Shown here in pieces: positions 17,104-25,181 of a stretch of DNA of 64,000 bases. This stretch comes from an uncultured Bacteroides sp. (lineage in GTDB: Bacteria > Bacteroidota > Bacteroidia > Bacteroidales > Bacteroidaceae): assembly GCF_905207245.1 (NCBI RefSeq), contig NZ_CAJLKP010000025.1, forward strand, positions 1 to 64,000, written 5' to 3'. Both the position numbers and the translations under genes were made by a program. Within the stretch, counting starts at the first letter, position 1. Each line of letters starts with the position of its first letter. The notes under the pieces were generated by a model. The model worked only from the letters and a program-made list of their open reading frames with translations, ran no database searches and was not told where the DNA came from.

Positions 17104-18168
17104 ATGAATCGACGCAATTTTCTAACGACTTTAGGTTTGGGAGCTGCCGGTATGATAATACCGGGAATTTCGCAAGCGAAGATTTTGCAGGAAGCCGCCC
17201 AAAATCCACACATTAAGCCGATATCCGGTTCTTGGTTTGAGTTCCAGCATCCGGGAGGAAAGGAAGGTGTGTATTGGGATAAGGATTTAAGAAATTTTAC
17301 GGCAGCCCAGTGGCGGGAGAAAATCCGTGAAATCCGTGAAACGGGTATGGAATATTTAGTCATGATGAATGTGGCTTCCCATGGTTTCGCATTTTATGAT
17401 ACGGATTTGGCTCCTAAGTTCAAGATGGGATGTGAAGACCCCATCGAGACTGTTCTTTCGGCAGCTGATGAGTTTGGAGTTAAGTTCTTTGTCAGCAATG
17501 ACTACTGGGCATTGGACCTGGATGCTGTGAAGATGATGACCGATAAAGAATTAGGAAAGAAGAGGGCAAAATCTATGGAAGAAATTTATGCGAGATACGG
17601 GCATCATAAGAGTTTTTATGGCTGGTATTTTCCTAATGAATCATGGTTGGACCCCTATTTCGGTGAATATGTCATTCCGTATGTAAATGAGTGTGCGCAG
17701 ATAGCCAAATCATTGAATGCCAATTGTGTCAATATCATTGCACCTTATAATATTAAGGCTGAAAAATGTGATGATACATTTATCAGGCAATTGGAGCAGC
17801 TTAATGTGGAGATTGTGGCTTATCAGGACGGAGTAGGAGTGGGGGTGACTACATTCGAACAATCAGCCCGTGCTTTTGAAAATCTATCCAAAGCGCATCA
17901 AAAAGTCGGCCGGTCAAGAATATGGGCGGACATGGAACTTTTTTACTTTGAGCAAACCACTCATGGCAGTTTAATTTCGGCTGACTTTGATAAAAGGATT
18001 ATCCACCAGATGGAGGCTATATCCCCATTTGTAGATAAGATTTTGGTATACCAATATCTTGGTATTATGAACAAACCCGGTTCATTGGCTCACGCTGGGC
18101 TGCGTGATGAATCAGTCAGGTTGTATAATCAGTATATGAATTGGTATAGAAAGCAGAATTTTAAATAA
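17104..18168 (+). CDS. DUF4434-type TIM-barrel protein, Tat-like signal
   Basis: A 354-residue exported protein with N-terminal NRRNFLTTLGLGAAG, a twin-arginine type signal. The barrel domain (about 35-345) is a paralogue of the 11938 protein. The conserved Glu pair is E179 in YGWYFPNE and E278 in IWADMELF, so the second motif differs slightly (ADME instead of NxE). It follows the epimerase gene by 13 nt, and its TAA stop shares one base with the ATG of the esterase gene downstream. Probable secreted glycoside-acting enzyme; the function is not established. Confidence 0.75.
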   Translation: MNRRNFLTTLGLGAAGMIIPGISQAKILQEAAQNPHIKPISGSWFEFQHPGGKEGVYWDKDLRNFTAAQWREKIREIRETGMEYLVMMNVASHGFAFYDTDLAPKFKMGCEDPIETVLSAADEFGVKFFVSNDYWALDLDAVKMMTDKELGKKRAKSMEEIYARYGHHKSFYGWYFPNESWLDPYFGEYVIPYVNECAQIAKSLNANCVNIIAPYNIKAEKCDDTFIRQLEQLNVEIVAYQDGVGVGVTTFEQSARAFENLSKAHQKVGRSRIWADMELFYFEQTTHGSLISADFDKRIIHQMEAISPFVDKILVYQYLGIMNKPGSLAHAGLRDESVRLYNQYMNWYRKQNFK

Positions 18169-19586
18169 TGAATACTATGAAACGACTATTTACTATCATA
18201 ACCTTAATACTGGCATTTACCCATATTTCAGCACAGAATCCGGAATTTGCTCTTCCTTCCATCATCAGCGACCACGCGGTGATGCAGCGGAATTCCGAAG
18301 TGAAACTTTGGGGATGGTGTCCGAGTGTATGGGACCTGAAGATTGTATGCAGTTGGGCTCCTACGGATACGATTCATGCAAAATCGGATATGCATTGCGC
18401 TTGGGAAGCTTATATTCGTACGCCCGAATCAGCAGGTCCTCACAGTATTCGCTTTTATGGCTGGGAAAACAGATTGGAAAGGGAAGTTAATGACATTTTG
18501 ATGGGAGAAACATGGTTGTGTTCCGGCCAGTCTAATATGGAATACATAATGAGTTATCCGGTCCGGGATGCCGGTGATATAACGAAAGCTTTGGAGAATA
18601 AGCAAGTTCGTTTTTTCAAAATATCTAAAGCAACTTCCAGATATCCGGTAGAACGCATCCAGGGAAAATGGGAAATCTGCTCTCCGGAAACATATAAAGA
18701 CTTCAGTGCTGTGGCTTTCTTTTTCGGACAGCATTTGAACGAGGCATTAGGCGTGCCTATAGGACTGATTGGCTCTTGTTGGGGGGGAACAGCCGTGGAA
18801 CCCTGGATTGATGAATTTACTTTCAAGCACGAAAAAGAATTGTTTGTGTTGTCACAGAAGCAGCAAGTGGCCGGTTGGTCTCCTACGGCTAATTCTTCCA
18901 TTTACAATGCGATGATTCACCCTATCAAGAACTACACTATTGCAGGAGTTATCTGGTATCAGGGAGAAGCTAATAATGAGCGGGCTGCTGATTATGGCCC
19001 TCTGTTTGACGGCATGATAAGAGGTTGGAGAAACGAGTTCCATCGTTTTTTACCTTTCTATTTTGTGCAGATTGCACCGTGGAACGGATATGCCGGCAGA
19101 AATGCAGCTTACCTGCGTGAGCAGCAGGCAGACGTTGCTGCAACGTTGCATAACACCGGAATGGTGGTAGTCAGTGATTTGGTGAATGATATAGCTGATA
19201 TTCATCCAAGCCTGAAAAAGCAGGTGGGCGTTCGTTTGGCCAATATGGCACTGAGAAAGACATACCACAAGGAGGAAATACAACCTTATTCCCCGATGTT
19301 AAAGTCTGTCCGTACGGAAGGACGTAAAATGATTGTTACTACTACTGCCCTTGGTAAATTAACGTGTAAGAATAAAAACATTCAGAACTTTGAGATAGTG
19401 GATCAGGAGGGGGAAGTACATCCGGCAGATGCCAAGTTGTTGAAGAATGGTGAGATCAGTGTGTCCTCTTCAAAAGTAAAACTTCCGGTTGCTGTGCGCT
19501 ATTGCTTTACAAATGATGCGGTTCCTGATTTATTTGATATTAACGGGTTGCCTTTAGCCCCATTTAGAACAGATAGAAAGAAATGA
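18168..19586 (+). CDS. Sialate O-acetylesterase-like SGNH hydrolase
   Basis: A 472-residue secreted esterase. After a signal peptide (about 1-23) comes a beta domain (about 25-105) and then the SGNH domain: nucleophile S122 in CSGQSNM, IWYQGEAN, and the Asp-His pair D344/H346 in ADIHPS. This is the layout of sialate 9-O-acetylesterases, though many PUL members remove acetyl groups from other sugars such as xylans. The start at 18168 overlaps the previous stop; an ATG at 18177 is equally good. It overlaps the next gene by 4 bp, so the three are coupled. Confidence 0.85.
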   Translation: MNTMKRLFTIITLILAFTHISAQNPEFALPSIISDHAVMQRNSEVKLWGWCPSVWDLKIVCSWAPTDTIHAKSDMHCAWEAYIRTPESAGPHSIRFYGWENRLEREVNDILMGETWLCSGQSNMEYIMSYPVRDAGDITKALENKQVRFFKISKATSRYPVERIQGKWEICSPETYKDFSAVAFFFGQHLNEALGVPIGLIGSCWGGTAVEPWIDEFTFKHEKELFVLSQKQQVAGWSPTANSSIYNAMIHPIKNYTIAGVIWYQGEANNERAADYGPLFDGMIRGWRNEFHRFLPFYFVQIAPWNGYAGRNAAYLREQQADVAATLHNTGMVVVSDLVNDIADIHPSLKKQVGVRLANMALRKTYHKEEIQPYSPMLKSVRTEGRKMIVTTTALGKLTCKNKNIQNFEIVDQEGEVHPADAKLLKNGEISVSSSKVKLPVAVRYCFTNDAVPDLFDINGLPLAPFRTDRKK

Positions 19587-21769
19587 AAAAGTGTTTATTA
19601 ATTATATTTAGTTGCCTGTTGTGCTTTTCCTGTTTGGCTCAGACTTCCGGTTTGAAGTTCCACGACGGAAAGTTCAAGATTGTGCAGTTCACAGACCTGC
19701 ACTGGGTAGAAAGTGATTCTTATAGACTGAAGAATGACAGTACTTATAATCTGATGCGTGAGATTATCCGTACGGAACGTCCTGACCTTGTGGTTTTGAC
19801 AGGGGATGTAGTAGTTTCCTGGAATGCCCTTCGCGGCTGGAAAAGGTTAGCCGGCCTGTTTGCGGAAGAAAAAATGCCATTTGCTGTAACCTTCGGAAAC
19901 CATGATGAAGAGACGGATATGAGCAATGCGCAAATACTTGAATACTTGCGTACAGTGCCCTATAACCTGACGTATGATGCAGAGAAACTCTCAGGCTCCG
20001 GCAACTGTGCACTTCCGGTTCTTTCATCTGACGGAAAATCAGAGAAGTGGGTCTTGTATCTGATGGATTCCCATAACCTTACCAAGGATCGCTCTTTCGG
20101 ATATTACGACTGGATTAAACACGACCAGATTGACTGGTATCGCAAGACAAGCGAGCAGTTTACAGCACGCAACAGACGTATTCTGCCGTCACTGGCATTC
20201 TTCCATATTCCTCTACCCGAACATGAAACGGCAAGGTGGGTATGTCGTGAATTCGGTGAAAAGCAAGAGGGAGTGTGTGCTTCCAACATCAATTCGGGAT
20301 TGCTTTCCTCCTTTATCGAGAAGAAAGACGTGATAGGAGTATTTGTGGGGCATGACCATAATAATGATTATATGGTCGACTGGAACGGTAATATCGCTTT
20401 GGCCTACGGACGTAAGACGGGATATCCCTCTGCCTATAACGAGGTTCTGAGCCGGGGTGCCCGTATTATCAACCTGCATGAAGATGAGGCCAGCTTTGAT
20501 TCATATATCATAGACCTGAAAGGGACTTACTTTCACTATACGTTCGAACAGAAAAATCAGGGTACCGGTATTCCCCGTTTCAGTGGCTCTTTTATACAAG
20601 AGTTTTTAGTAGCAAACTGGGAAGATGCACGTTGGGACCAAGAGATGGAGATGTTTAAGGAAGCCGGTATGAAGTATTTAATCTATGCTCCCGCACTTCT
20701 GACCAATGAAAAAGAAAAGACTACTACTAACTATCCGTCGTCATTGACGAAGAAGAAGCAACAGAACAAAACGTTGGAGAAATGTCTGCGTAGTGCGCAG
20801 AAAAATGGAATTAAAGTTTTTATCGGGCTGAACTTCAACGACAGATGGTGGAAAGTGGATTACGATGCTGATTGGCTGGTAGGTGAAATGGAAATCGGCA
20901 ATAAGGTAGCGGATGAAGTGGTTGCTTTGTATAAGGAAAAATATCCGGATGCAATGTATGGCTGGTATTGGGTTTGGGAAGTGGACAATCTGAACTGCAT
21001 GACAGCCGAGCGTCAAGCTATTCTGGCAAAGGCTTTGAATACGAATCTGGATCATCTGTCTGAAATAACTCCGGATATGCCACTCATGCTTTCCCCCTTC
21101 ATGAATCATAAAGTGGGAGGAAATGCGGAAGAGTATGGAAAGATGTGGGAGAATGTGTTTGCACAGACCCATTTCAGATTCGGTGATATTTTTGCTCCGC
21201 AGGATTGCGTTGGTGCCGGTGGTCTGAATCTGGATAATCTGCCGGATTGGTTCTCTAAGTTGAAACAGGCAGTCAATACCAAACCGGGCTTGAAGTTCTG
21301 GGGAAATGTAGAGACGTTCGACCAGCAGTTTTGGGTTAGTGCTCCGCTGACGCGTGTAAAGAAACAACTGGATATTGTGAATGGATATGTAAGCAACCTC
21401 ATTTGCTTTGCTTATAGCCATTACAACAGTCCGTTTGTGGTGAGCAACGAATATCATCAAGCCTATCTGCAATATTGCAAAGAAGGGAAACTTCCTGAAG
21501 TGGGTGTTCCTCAGGATGTGAAAAATGTCCTAATACTAAAGGCTTCTAAGGGTGTGGAAATCAGATGGATTCCTGGTAGTCTGGAGCATGTAGCCGGTTT
21601 CAATGTTTACAGTAATGGTACATTAATAAAGAAACTTCAGGTATATGGAAATGATTTTCCAACTTCTTTCACGGACAAAGAAGGCAATGAAGATAATGTA
21701 TATGAGGTATCTGCTTATAATGTGCTGGATGAAGAGTCGGCCAAACAAAAAGCAGTAAATAAAAAGTGA
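19583..21769 (+). CDS. Phosphoesterase-DUF4434-FN3 fusion protein
   Basis: A 728-residue secreted protein joining two enzymes. Signal peptide (about 1-20); metallophosphoesterase domain (about 22-310) with QFTDLHW, LTGDVVVS, GNHD (105-108) and GHDHNND; then a DUF4434-type barrel (about 325-635) with the Glu pair E466 (YGWYWVWE) and E577 (FWGNVETF); then an FN3-like module (about 645-720, with IRWIPGS and GFNVYSNG). Fusion suggests the two activities act on the same glycan, such as releasing a phospho-linked sugar. Start overlaps the esterase stop by 4 bp. Domain calls are strong; the joint reaction is inference. Confidence 0.82.
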   Translation: MKKCLLIIFSCLLCFSCLAQTSGLKFHDGKFKIVQFTDLHWVESDSYRLKNDSTYNLMREIIRTERPDLVVLTGDVVVSWNALRGWKRLAGLFAEEKMPFAVTFGNHDEETDMSNAQILEYLRTVPYNLTYDAEKLSGSGNCALPVLSSDGKSEKWVLYLMDSHNLTKDRSFGYYDWIKHDQIDWYRKTSEQFTARNRRILPSLAFFHIPLPEHETARWVCREFGEKQEGVCASNINSGLLSSFIEKKDVIGVFVGHDHNNDYMVDWNGNIALAYGRKTGYPSAYNEVLSRGARIINLHEDEASFDSYIIDLKGTYFHYTFEQKNQGTGIPRFSGSFIQEFLVANWEDARWDQEMEMFKEAGMKYLIYAPALLTNEKEKTTTNYPSSLTKKKQQNKTLEKCLRSAQKNGIKVFIGLNFNDRWWKVDYDADWLVGEMEIGNKVADEVVALYKEKYPDAMYGWYWVWEVDNLNCMTAERQAILAKALNTNLDHLSEITPDMPLMLSPFMNHKVGGNAEEYGKMWENVFAQTHFRFGDIFAPQDCVGAGGLNLDNLPDWFSKLKQAVNTKPGLKFWGNVETFDQQFWVSAPLTRVKKQLDIVNGYVSNLICFAYSHYNSPFVVSNEYHQAYLQYCKEGKLPEVGVPQDVKNVLILKASKGVEIRWIPGSLEHVAGFNVYSNGTLIKKLQVYGNDFPTSFTDKEGNEDNVYEVSAYNVLDEESAKQKAVNKK

Positions 21770-21806
21770 ATATATGCATTATTTCCTAAAGGTGGTGCCG
21801 GATGCA

Positions 21807-21841
21807 AACGTTGAGGTTTGGATACCATAAACCTCAACGTT
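21807..21841. repeat. 13-bp inverted repeat in the PUL
   Basis: AACGTTGAGGTTT at 21807-21819 pairs perfectly with 21829-21841 around a 9-nt loop, inside the 180-bp gap before the ADP-ribosylglycohydrolase gene. No T-run follows, so it is not a classical terminator. It could stabilise or process the mRNA, or bind a protein. Confidence 0.6.
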
Positions 21842-21949
21842 ACATTCTCCAAGTAGAGGGTTACACTCTATACACAGCAATGCGGCATCATTCCGGGGAA
21901 GAATGCGGAAATCATAAAAAGACATCTTGTTGTTAACTAAAAAATACAC

Positions 21950-23500
21950 ATGAAGAATATAACTTTTATCGTTTATATTTTTGTAGTCATTGTGCTGTGT
22001 GCAGGATGCGGTTCCGCACCGTCTCAAACAGTAATTCCGTCTGAGGTAACGATGACGAAAGAAGTGCTGGCTGACAAAATAAAAGGCGGCTGGGCAGCAA
22101 AGACTATTGGCTGCACCTATGGCGGACCTGTAGAGTTCTTGCACAACGGTACAATGATTCAAGATTATACTCCCATAAAATGGTCTGAAGACCGGGTGAA
22201 ATTTTATTTTGATACTTTTCCCGGTTTGTATGATGACTTGTATGTAGATATCATTTTCGTCAATGTCTTTGAACGCTTAGGTCTGGAAGCTCCGGCCGAT
22301 TCATTTGCAATAAGTTTTGCCAATGTAGGATTTCCATTGTGGCATGCCAATCAAGTTGCTAAATACAATATAAAGCAAGGCATCATGCCACCTATGTCCG
22401 GTCATTGGCTGAATAATCCTCATGCTGACGACATTGATTATCAGATTGAAGCGGATTTTGCAGGTCTGATGACTCCGGGTATGCCTAATACGGCTTCTGA
22501 AATATCCGATAGGGTAGGACACATCTTCACTTATGGTGATGGTTGGTATGGTGGTGTATATGTCGGTGCTCTGTACTCAATGGCTTTTGTTTCCGATGAT
22601 GTGGAAGTGGTGGTCTCGGAGGCGTTGAAGACTATTCCCACGCAGAGCGATTTCTATCGCTGCATGAAAGATGTGATAGATTGGCACAGGCAATATCCGG
22701 ACGACTGGAAACAGACCTGGTTTGAATGTCAGAAGAAATGGACATCGGAAGTGGGATGTCCGGATGGTGTGTTCGCACCGTTCGATATTGATGCGAAAAT
22801 AAACAGTGCTTATGTGATAATGGGATTGTTGTATGGTCAGAAAGACTTCTTTACTACGATTGATATAGCCGCCCGTTGCGGACAGGATTCCGATTGCAAT
22901 GCAGCTACTGCCGCAGGTGTTTTAGGTACGATGATTGGCTATGCCAATATTCCGGAAAACTGGAAAGCAAGTCTTTATGAAATAGAGGATATACCTTTTG
23001 CATATACGGATGTGTCTTTGAATAAGTTGTCGGAACTGGGCTTGAAGCATGCCCTGCAAGTGATAGAAAAAGAGGGAGGTAAGGTGGAAGAAAACCAGGT
23101 AACTATTAAGACCCAAAAGCCCGTTGCCGTGAAATATGAAAAAGCATTCGAGGGGCATTATCCCATAGAGAAGATGGCGGTCAACACGGTTTTGCAGGAT
23201 AGGACGGAATGGGTGTTTGACGGCATAGGTTTCGTATTGAAAGGATATGTGAAATGTGCGGATGAAGACTATGTGGCACAGGTTGAAATGCACATTGACG
23301 GTAATCTGATTGAAACGGCTAAACTGCCGGTTGCAAAAGCATCTTCTATTGACGACAGGAGAGTAGATCTTTTCCACAGATATCAGTTGCAGAATACTAC
23401 CCATAGAGTGAGCTTAAAGTGGCTGAATCCTCGCAAAGATGCACAAGTCTATTTGGGTGAAGCAGTGATTTATTCGGATAAACAAAACTTTAATCAATAA
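21950..23500 (+). CDS. ADP-ribosylglycohydrolase-fold lipoprotein
   Basis: A 516-residue protein with an N-terminal membrane signal ending at Cys (LCAGC), so probably a lipoprotein. An ADP_ribosyl_GH (DraG-like) domain covers about 40-350, with paired metal-binding acids: D95/D96 in GLYDDLYVD in place of the usual TDDT, and D313/D315 in GQDSDCNAAT in place of GxDTD. The C-terminal 130 residues form a beta-rich domain. DraG-fold enzymes remove ADP-ribose from protein, but secreted Bacteroides members in PULs more likely act on a glycan or nucleoside linkage; this is inference. It follows the fusion gene after a 180-bp gap with a hairpin. Confidence 0.8.
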   Translation: MKNITFIVYIFVVIVLCAGCGSAPSQTVIPSEVTMTKEVLADKIKGGWAAKTIGCTYGGPVEFLHNGTMIQDYTPIKWSEDRVKFYFDTFPGLYDDLYVDIIFVNVFERLGLEAPADSFAISFANVGFPLWHANQVAKYNIKQGIMPPMSGHWLNNPHADDIDYQIEADFAGLMTPGMPNTASEISDRVGHIFTYGDGWYGGVYVGALYSMAFVSDDVEVVVSEALKTIPTQSDFYRCMKDVIDWHRQYPDDWKQTWFECQKKWTSEVGCPDGVFAPFDIDAKINSAYVIMGLLYGQKDFFTTIDIAARCGQDSDCNAATAAGVLGTMIGYANIPENWKASLYEIEDIPFAYTDVSLNKLSELGLKHALQVIEKEGGKVEENQVTIKTQKPVAVKYEKAFEGHYPIEKMAVNTVLQDRTEWVFDGIGFVLKGYVKCADEDYVAQVEMHIDGNLIETAKLPVAKASSIDDRRVDLFHRYQLQNTTHRVSLKWLNPRKDAQVYLGEAVIYSDKQNFNQ

Positions 23501-23513
23501 ATACATATATACA

Positions 23514-25070
23514 ATGAAACAAAACTTTCGAGTGATATTATTGAGTTTGCTGGCAATGTCGATTTCATTGCCGACAATAACTGCATGCACCGGTAATGAC
23601 ACTTCCGGTAAGCAGGAAATAGAGAAAAACCATAAATCGGCAACGGGGGTGAAGCCTATTACCGGTACATGGATAAATCTGGCCTATAAGGATGTGCGCA
23701 ATAAATATACGAATCCTCAGAACTTTGATAATACAGATCCGAAGCTGTGGAAAGCTAAGGTGCGTGAATTATCGGCTATGGGTATTGAATACCTGGTTTT
23801 CATGGAAGTGGCTAATGAGGGTAAAGCTTATTATCCTTCTAAAATGATGCCCTGGTTATACGATAAGAGTATGAAGAGCCCGGTGGATGCCATCCTTGAC
23901 GAGGCGGCTAAACATAAGATGAAAGTATTCATGAGTACCGGTTGGGCGAAAGACCAGGATGACAATTTGCTCGACCCGGTAATCAGGGAACGCCAGCTTC
24001 AGATTATGGAAGAGTTGACTTCTCTTTACAAAGATCACAAAGCTTTCTATGGTTGGTATTTACCGGTCGAAGATTGCCTTTGCCCTATTTTTGCTGAGCA
24101 TGCCGTACAATCGGTCAATACATTGACAGAGAAAGCCAGAGCTCTGACTCCCGGTAAGAAAACTCTCATTTCTCCTTATGGTATCGGTTTGTCGGAGTTT
24201 GATAATCCGGATTATGAGAAGCAAATGGCAAAACTGAAAGTCGATATTATAGCTTATCAGGATGAAGTAGGTTGTGTACGCGATAAATTCACCCTTCCCC
24301 GTTTGAAGAAGAACTGGCAAAGAATGCGGGATATCCACAATCGTCTGAACATTGAAATGTGGGCTAATTGCGAAACATTCACATGGGAAGAAGGTACAAA
24401 CGACCGCCAGTCGGCTTTAATTCCGGCAGCCTATTCCCGCCTGCTATCCCAACAGGTAGCTGCGTCAGCGGCAGGAGTAGACCGTATCATTTCATTCATG
24501 TTTGGCGGTATCATTGAAGATCCGGAATCTCCTTATCAATTAGGACAACCAATGTGGTCCAATGATGTATGCAATAAATACATGGCATGGAAAAACGGTG
24601 ATATCTATTGGAAAATGTTTGAAGCTACTTTGCTTGATAGACTGGCGAATACGGCTACTCCCGAAATGGTAAGTGAGGCTGGTATGAGGGCCCTGCTGGA
24701 TGGTAAGGTAGCCGAAGAAAGCAGTGAAGACAATCGATGGGTAAAGTTTGAGCAGGGGCACCACGAAATAGTGGTGGACTTACAGAAGAAAGCTCCTGTT
24801 AAGAGTATCATGGTGCGTACATTGAATTATAATCCGGAGGGGATTAATCCTCCGCTGAAGGTCTATGTATATACTTCGGAAGATGGAAAAGCATATAGTT
24901 TGGCTTCCATTAAAGATGCACCTTATTTCCCTAATAATAAGCATGATGCTTGGATTGACGGGATACTGCTTGATAAGCTGAATGAAGAAACACGATACCT
25001 AAAGGTTGCTTTTGATGCAGAGCAGAAGGTATATATGGATGAATTATTCATTAATCCTGTGATAAAATAG
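23514..25070 (+). CDS. DUF4434-type lipoprotein with C-terminal beta domain
   Basis: A 518-residue lipoprotein (lipobox TITAC, Cys at 25). A DUF4434-type barrel runs about 45-360 with the Glu pair E186 (YGWYLPVE) and E287 (MWANCETF). The last 130 residues (about 385-518) look like a discoidin-type carbohydrate-binding domain, with VDLQKKAPVKSIMVRT and VKVAFDAEQ-like strands. It is the only one of the four paralogues with a lipid anchor, so it may act at the cell surface beside SusCD while the Tat paralogues act in the periplasm. It starts 13 nt after the ADP-ribosylglycohydrolase gene. Function not established. Confidence 0.78.
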   Translation: MKQNFRVILLSLLAMSISLPTITACTGNDTSGKQEIEKNHKSATGVKPITGTWINLAYKDVRNKYTNPQNFDNTDPKLWKAKVRELSAMGIEYLVFMEVANEGKAYYPSKMMPWLYDKSMKSPVDAILDEAAKHKMKVFMSTGWAKDQDDNLLDPVIRERQLQIMEELTSLYKDHKAFYGWYLPVEDCLCPIFAEHAVQSVNTLTEKARALTPGKKTLISPYGIGLSEFDNPDYEKQMAKLKVDIIAYQDEVGCVRDKFTLPRLKKNWQRMRDIHNRLNIEMWANCETFTWEEGTNDRQSALIPAAYSRLLSQQVAASAAGVDRIISFMFGGIIEDPESPYQLGQPMWSNDVCNKYMAWKNGDIYWKMFEATLLDRLANTATPEMVSEAGMRALLDGKVAEESSEDNRWVKFEQGHHEIVVDLQKKAPVKSIMVRTLNYNPEGINPPLKVYVYTSEDGKAYSLASIKDAPYFPNNKHDAWIDGILLDKLNEETRYLKVAFDAEQKVYMDELFINPVIK

Positions 25071-25181
25071 TGAATTAATATTGAGTTGGCATACTATGAA
25101 CCATCTTTTATCTGAAATGATGTGTCATAAATATCAATACATTGAAAAACATCTTTATTTAATTAATCCAAAAATGAGTCT

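Noticed and set aside
20741..21472. A 243-codon minus-strand frame, with similar long antisense frames at 46027-46830 and 32904-33632
   Set aside because: Each lies wholly opposite a gene with clear domain motifs, and the antisense products look like random sequence.
21807..21841. Rho-independent terminator
   Set aside because: The stem is strong, but no T-run follows on either strand and the operon appears to continue.
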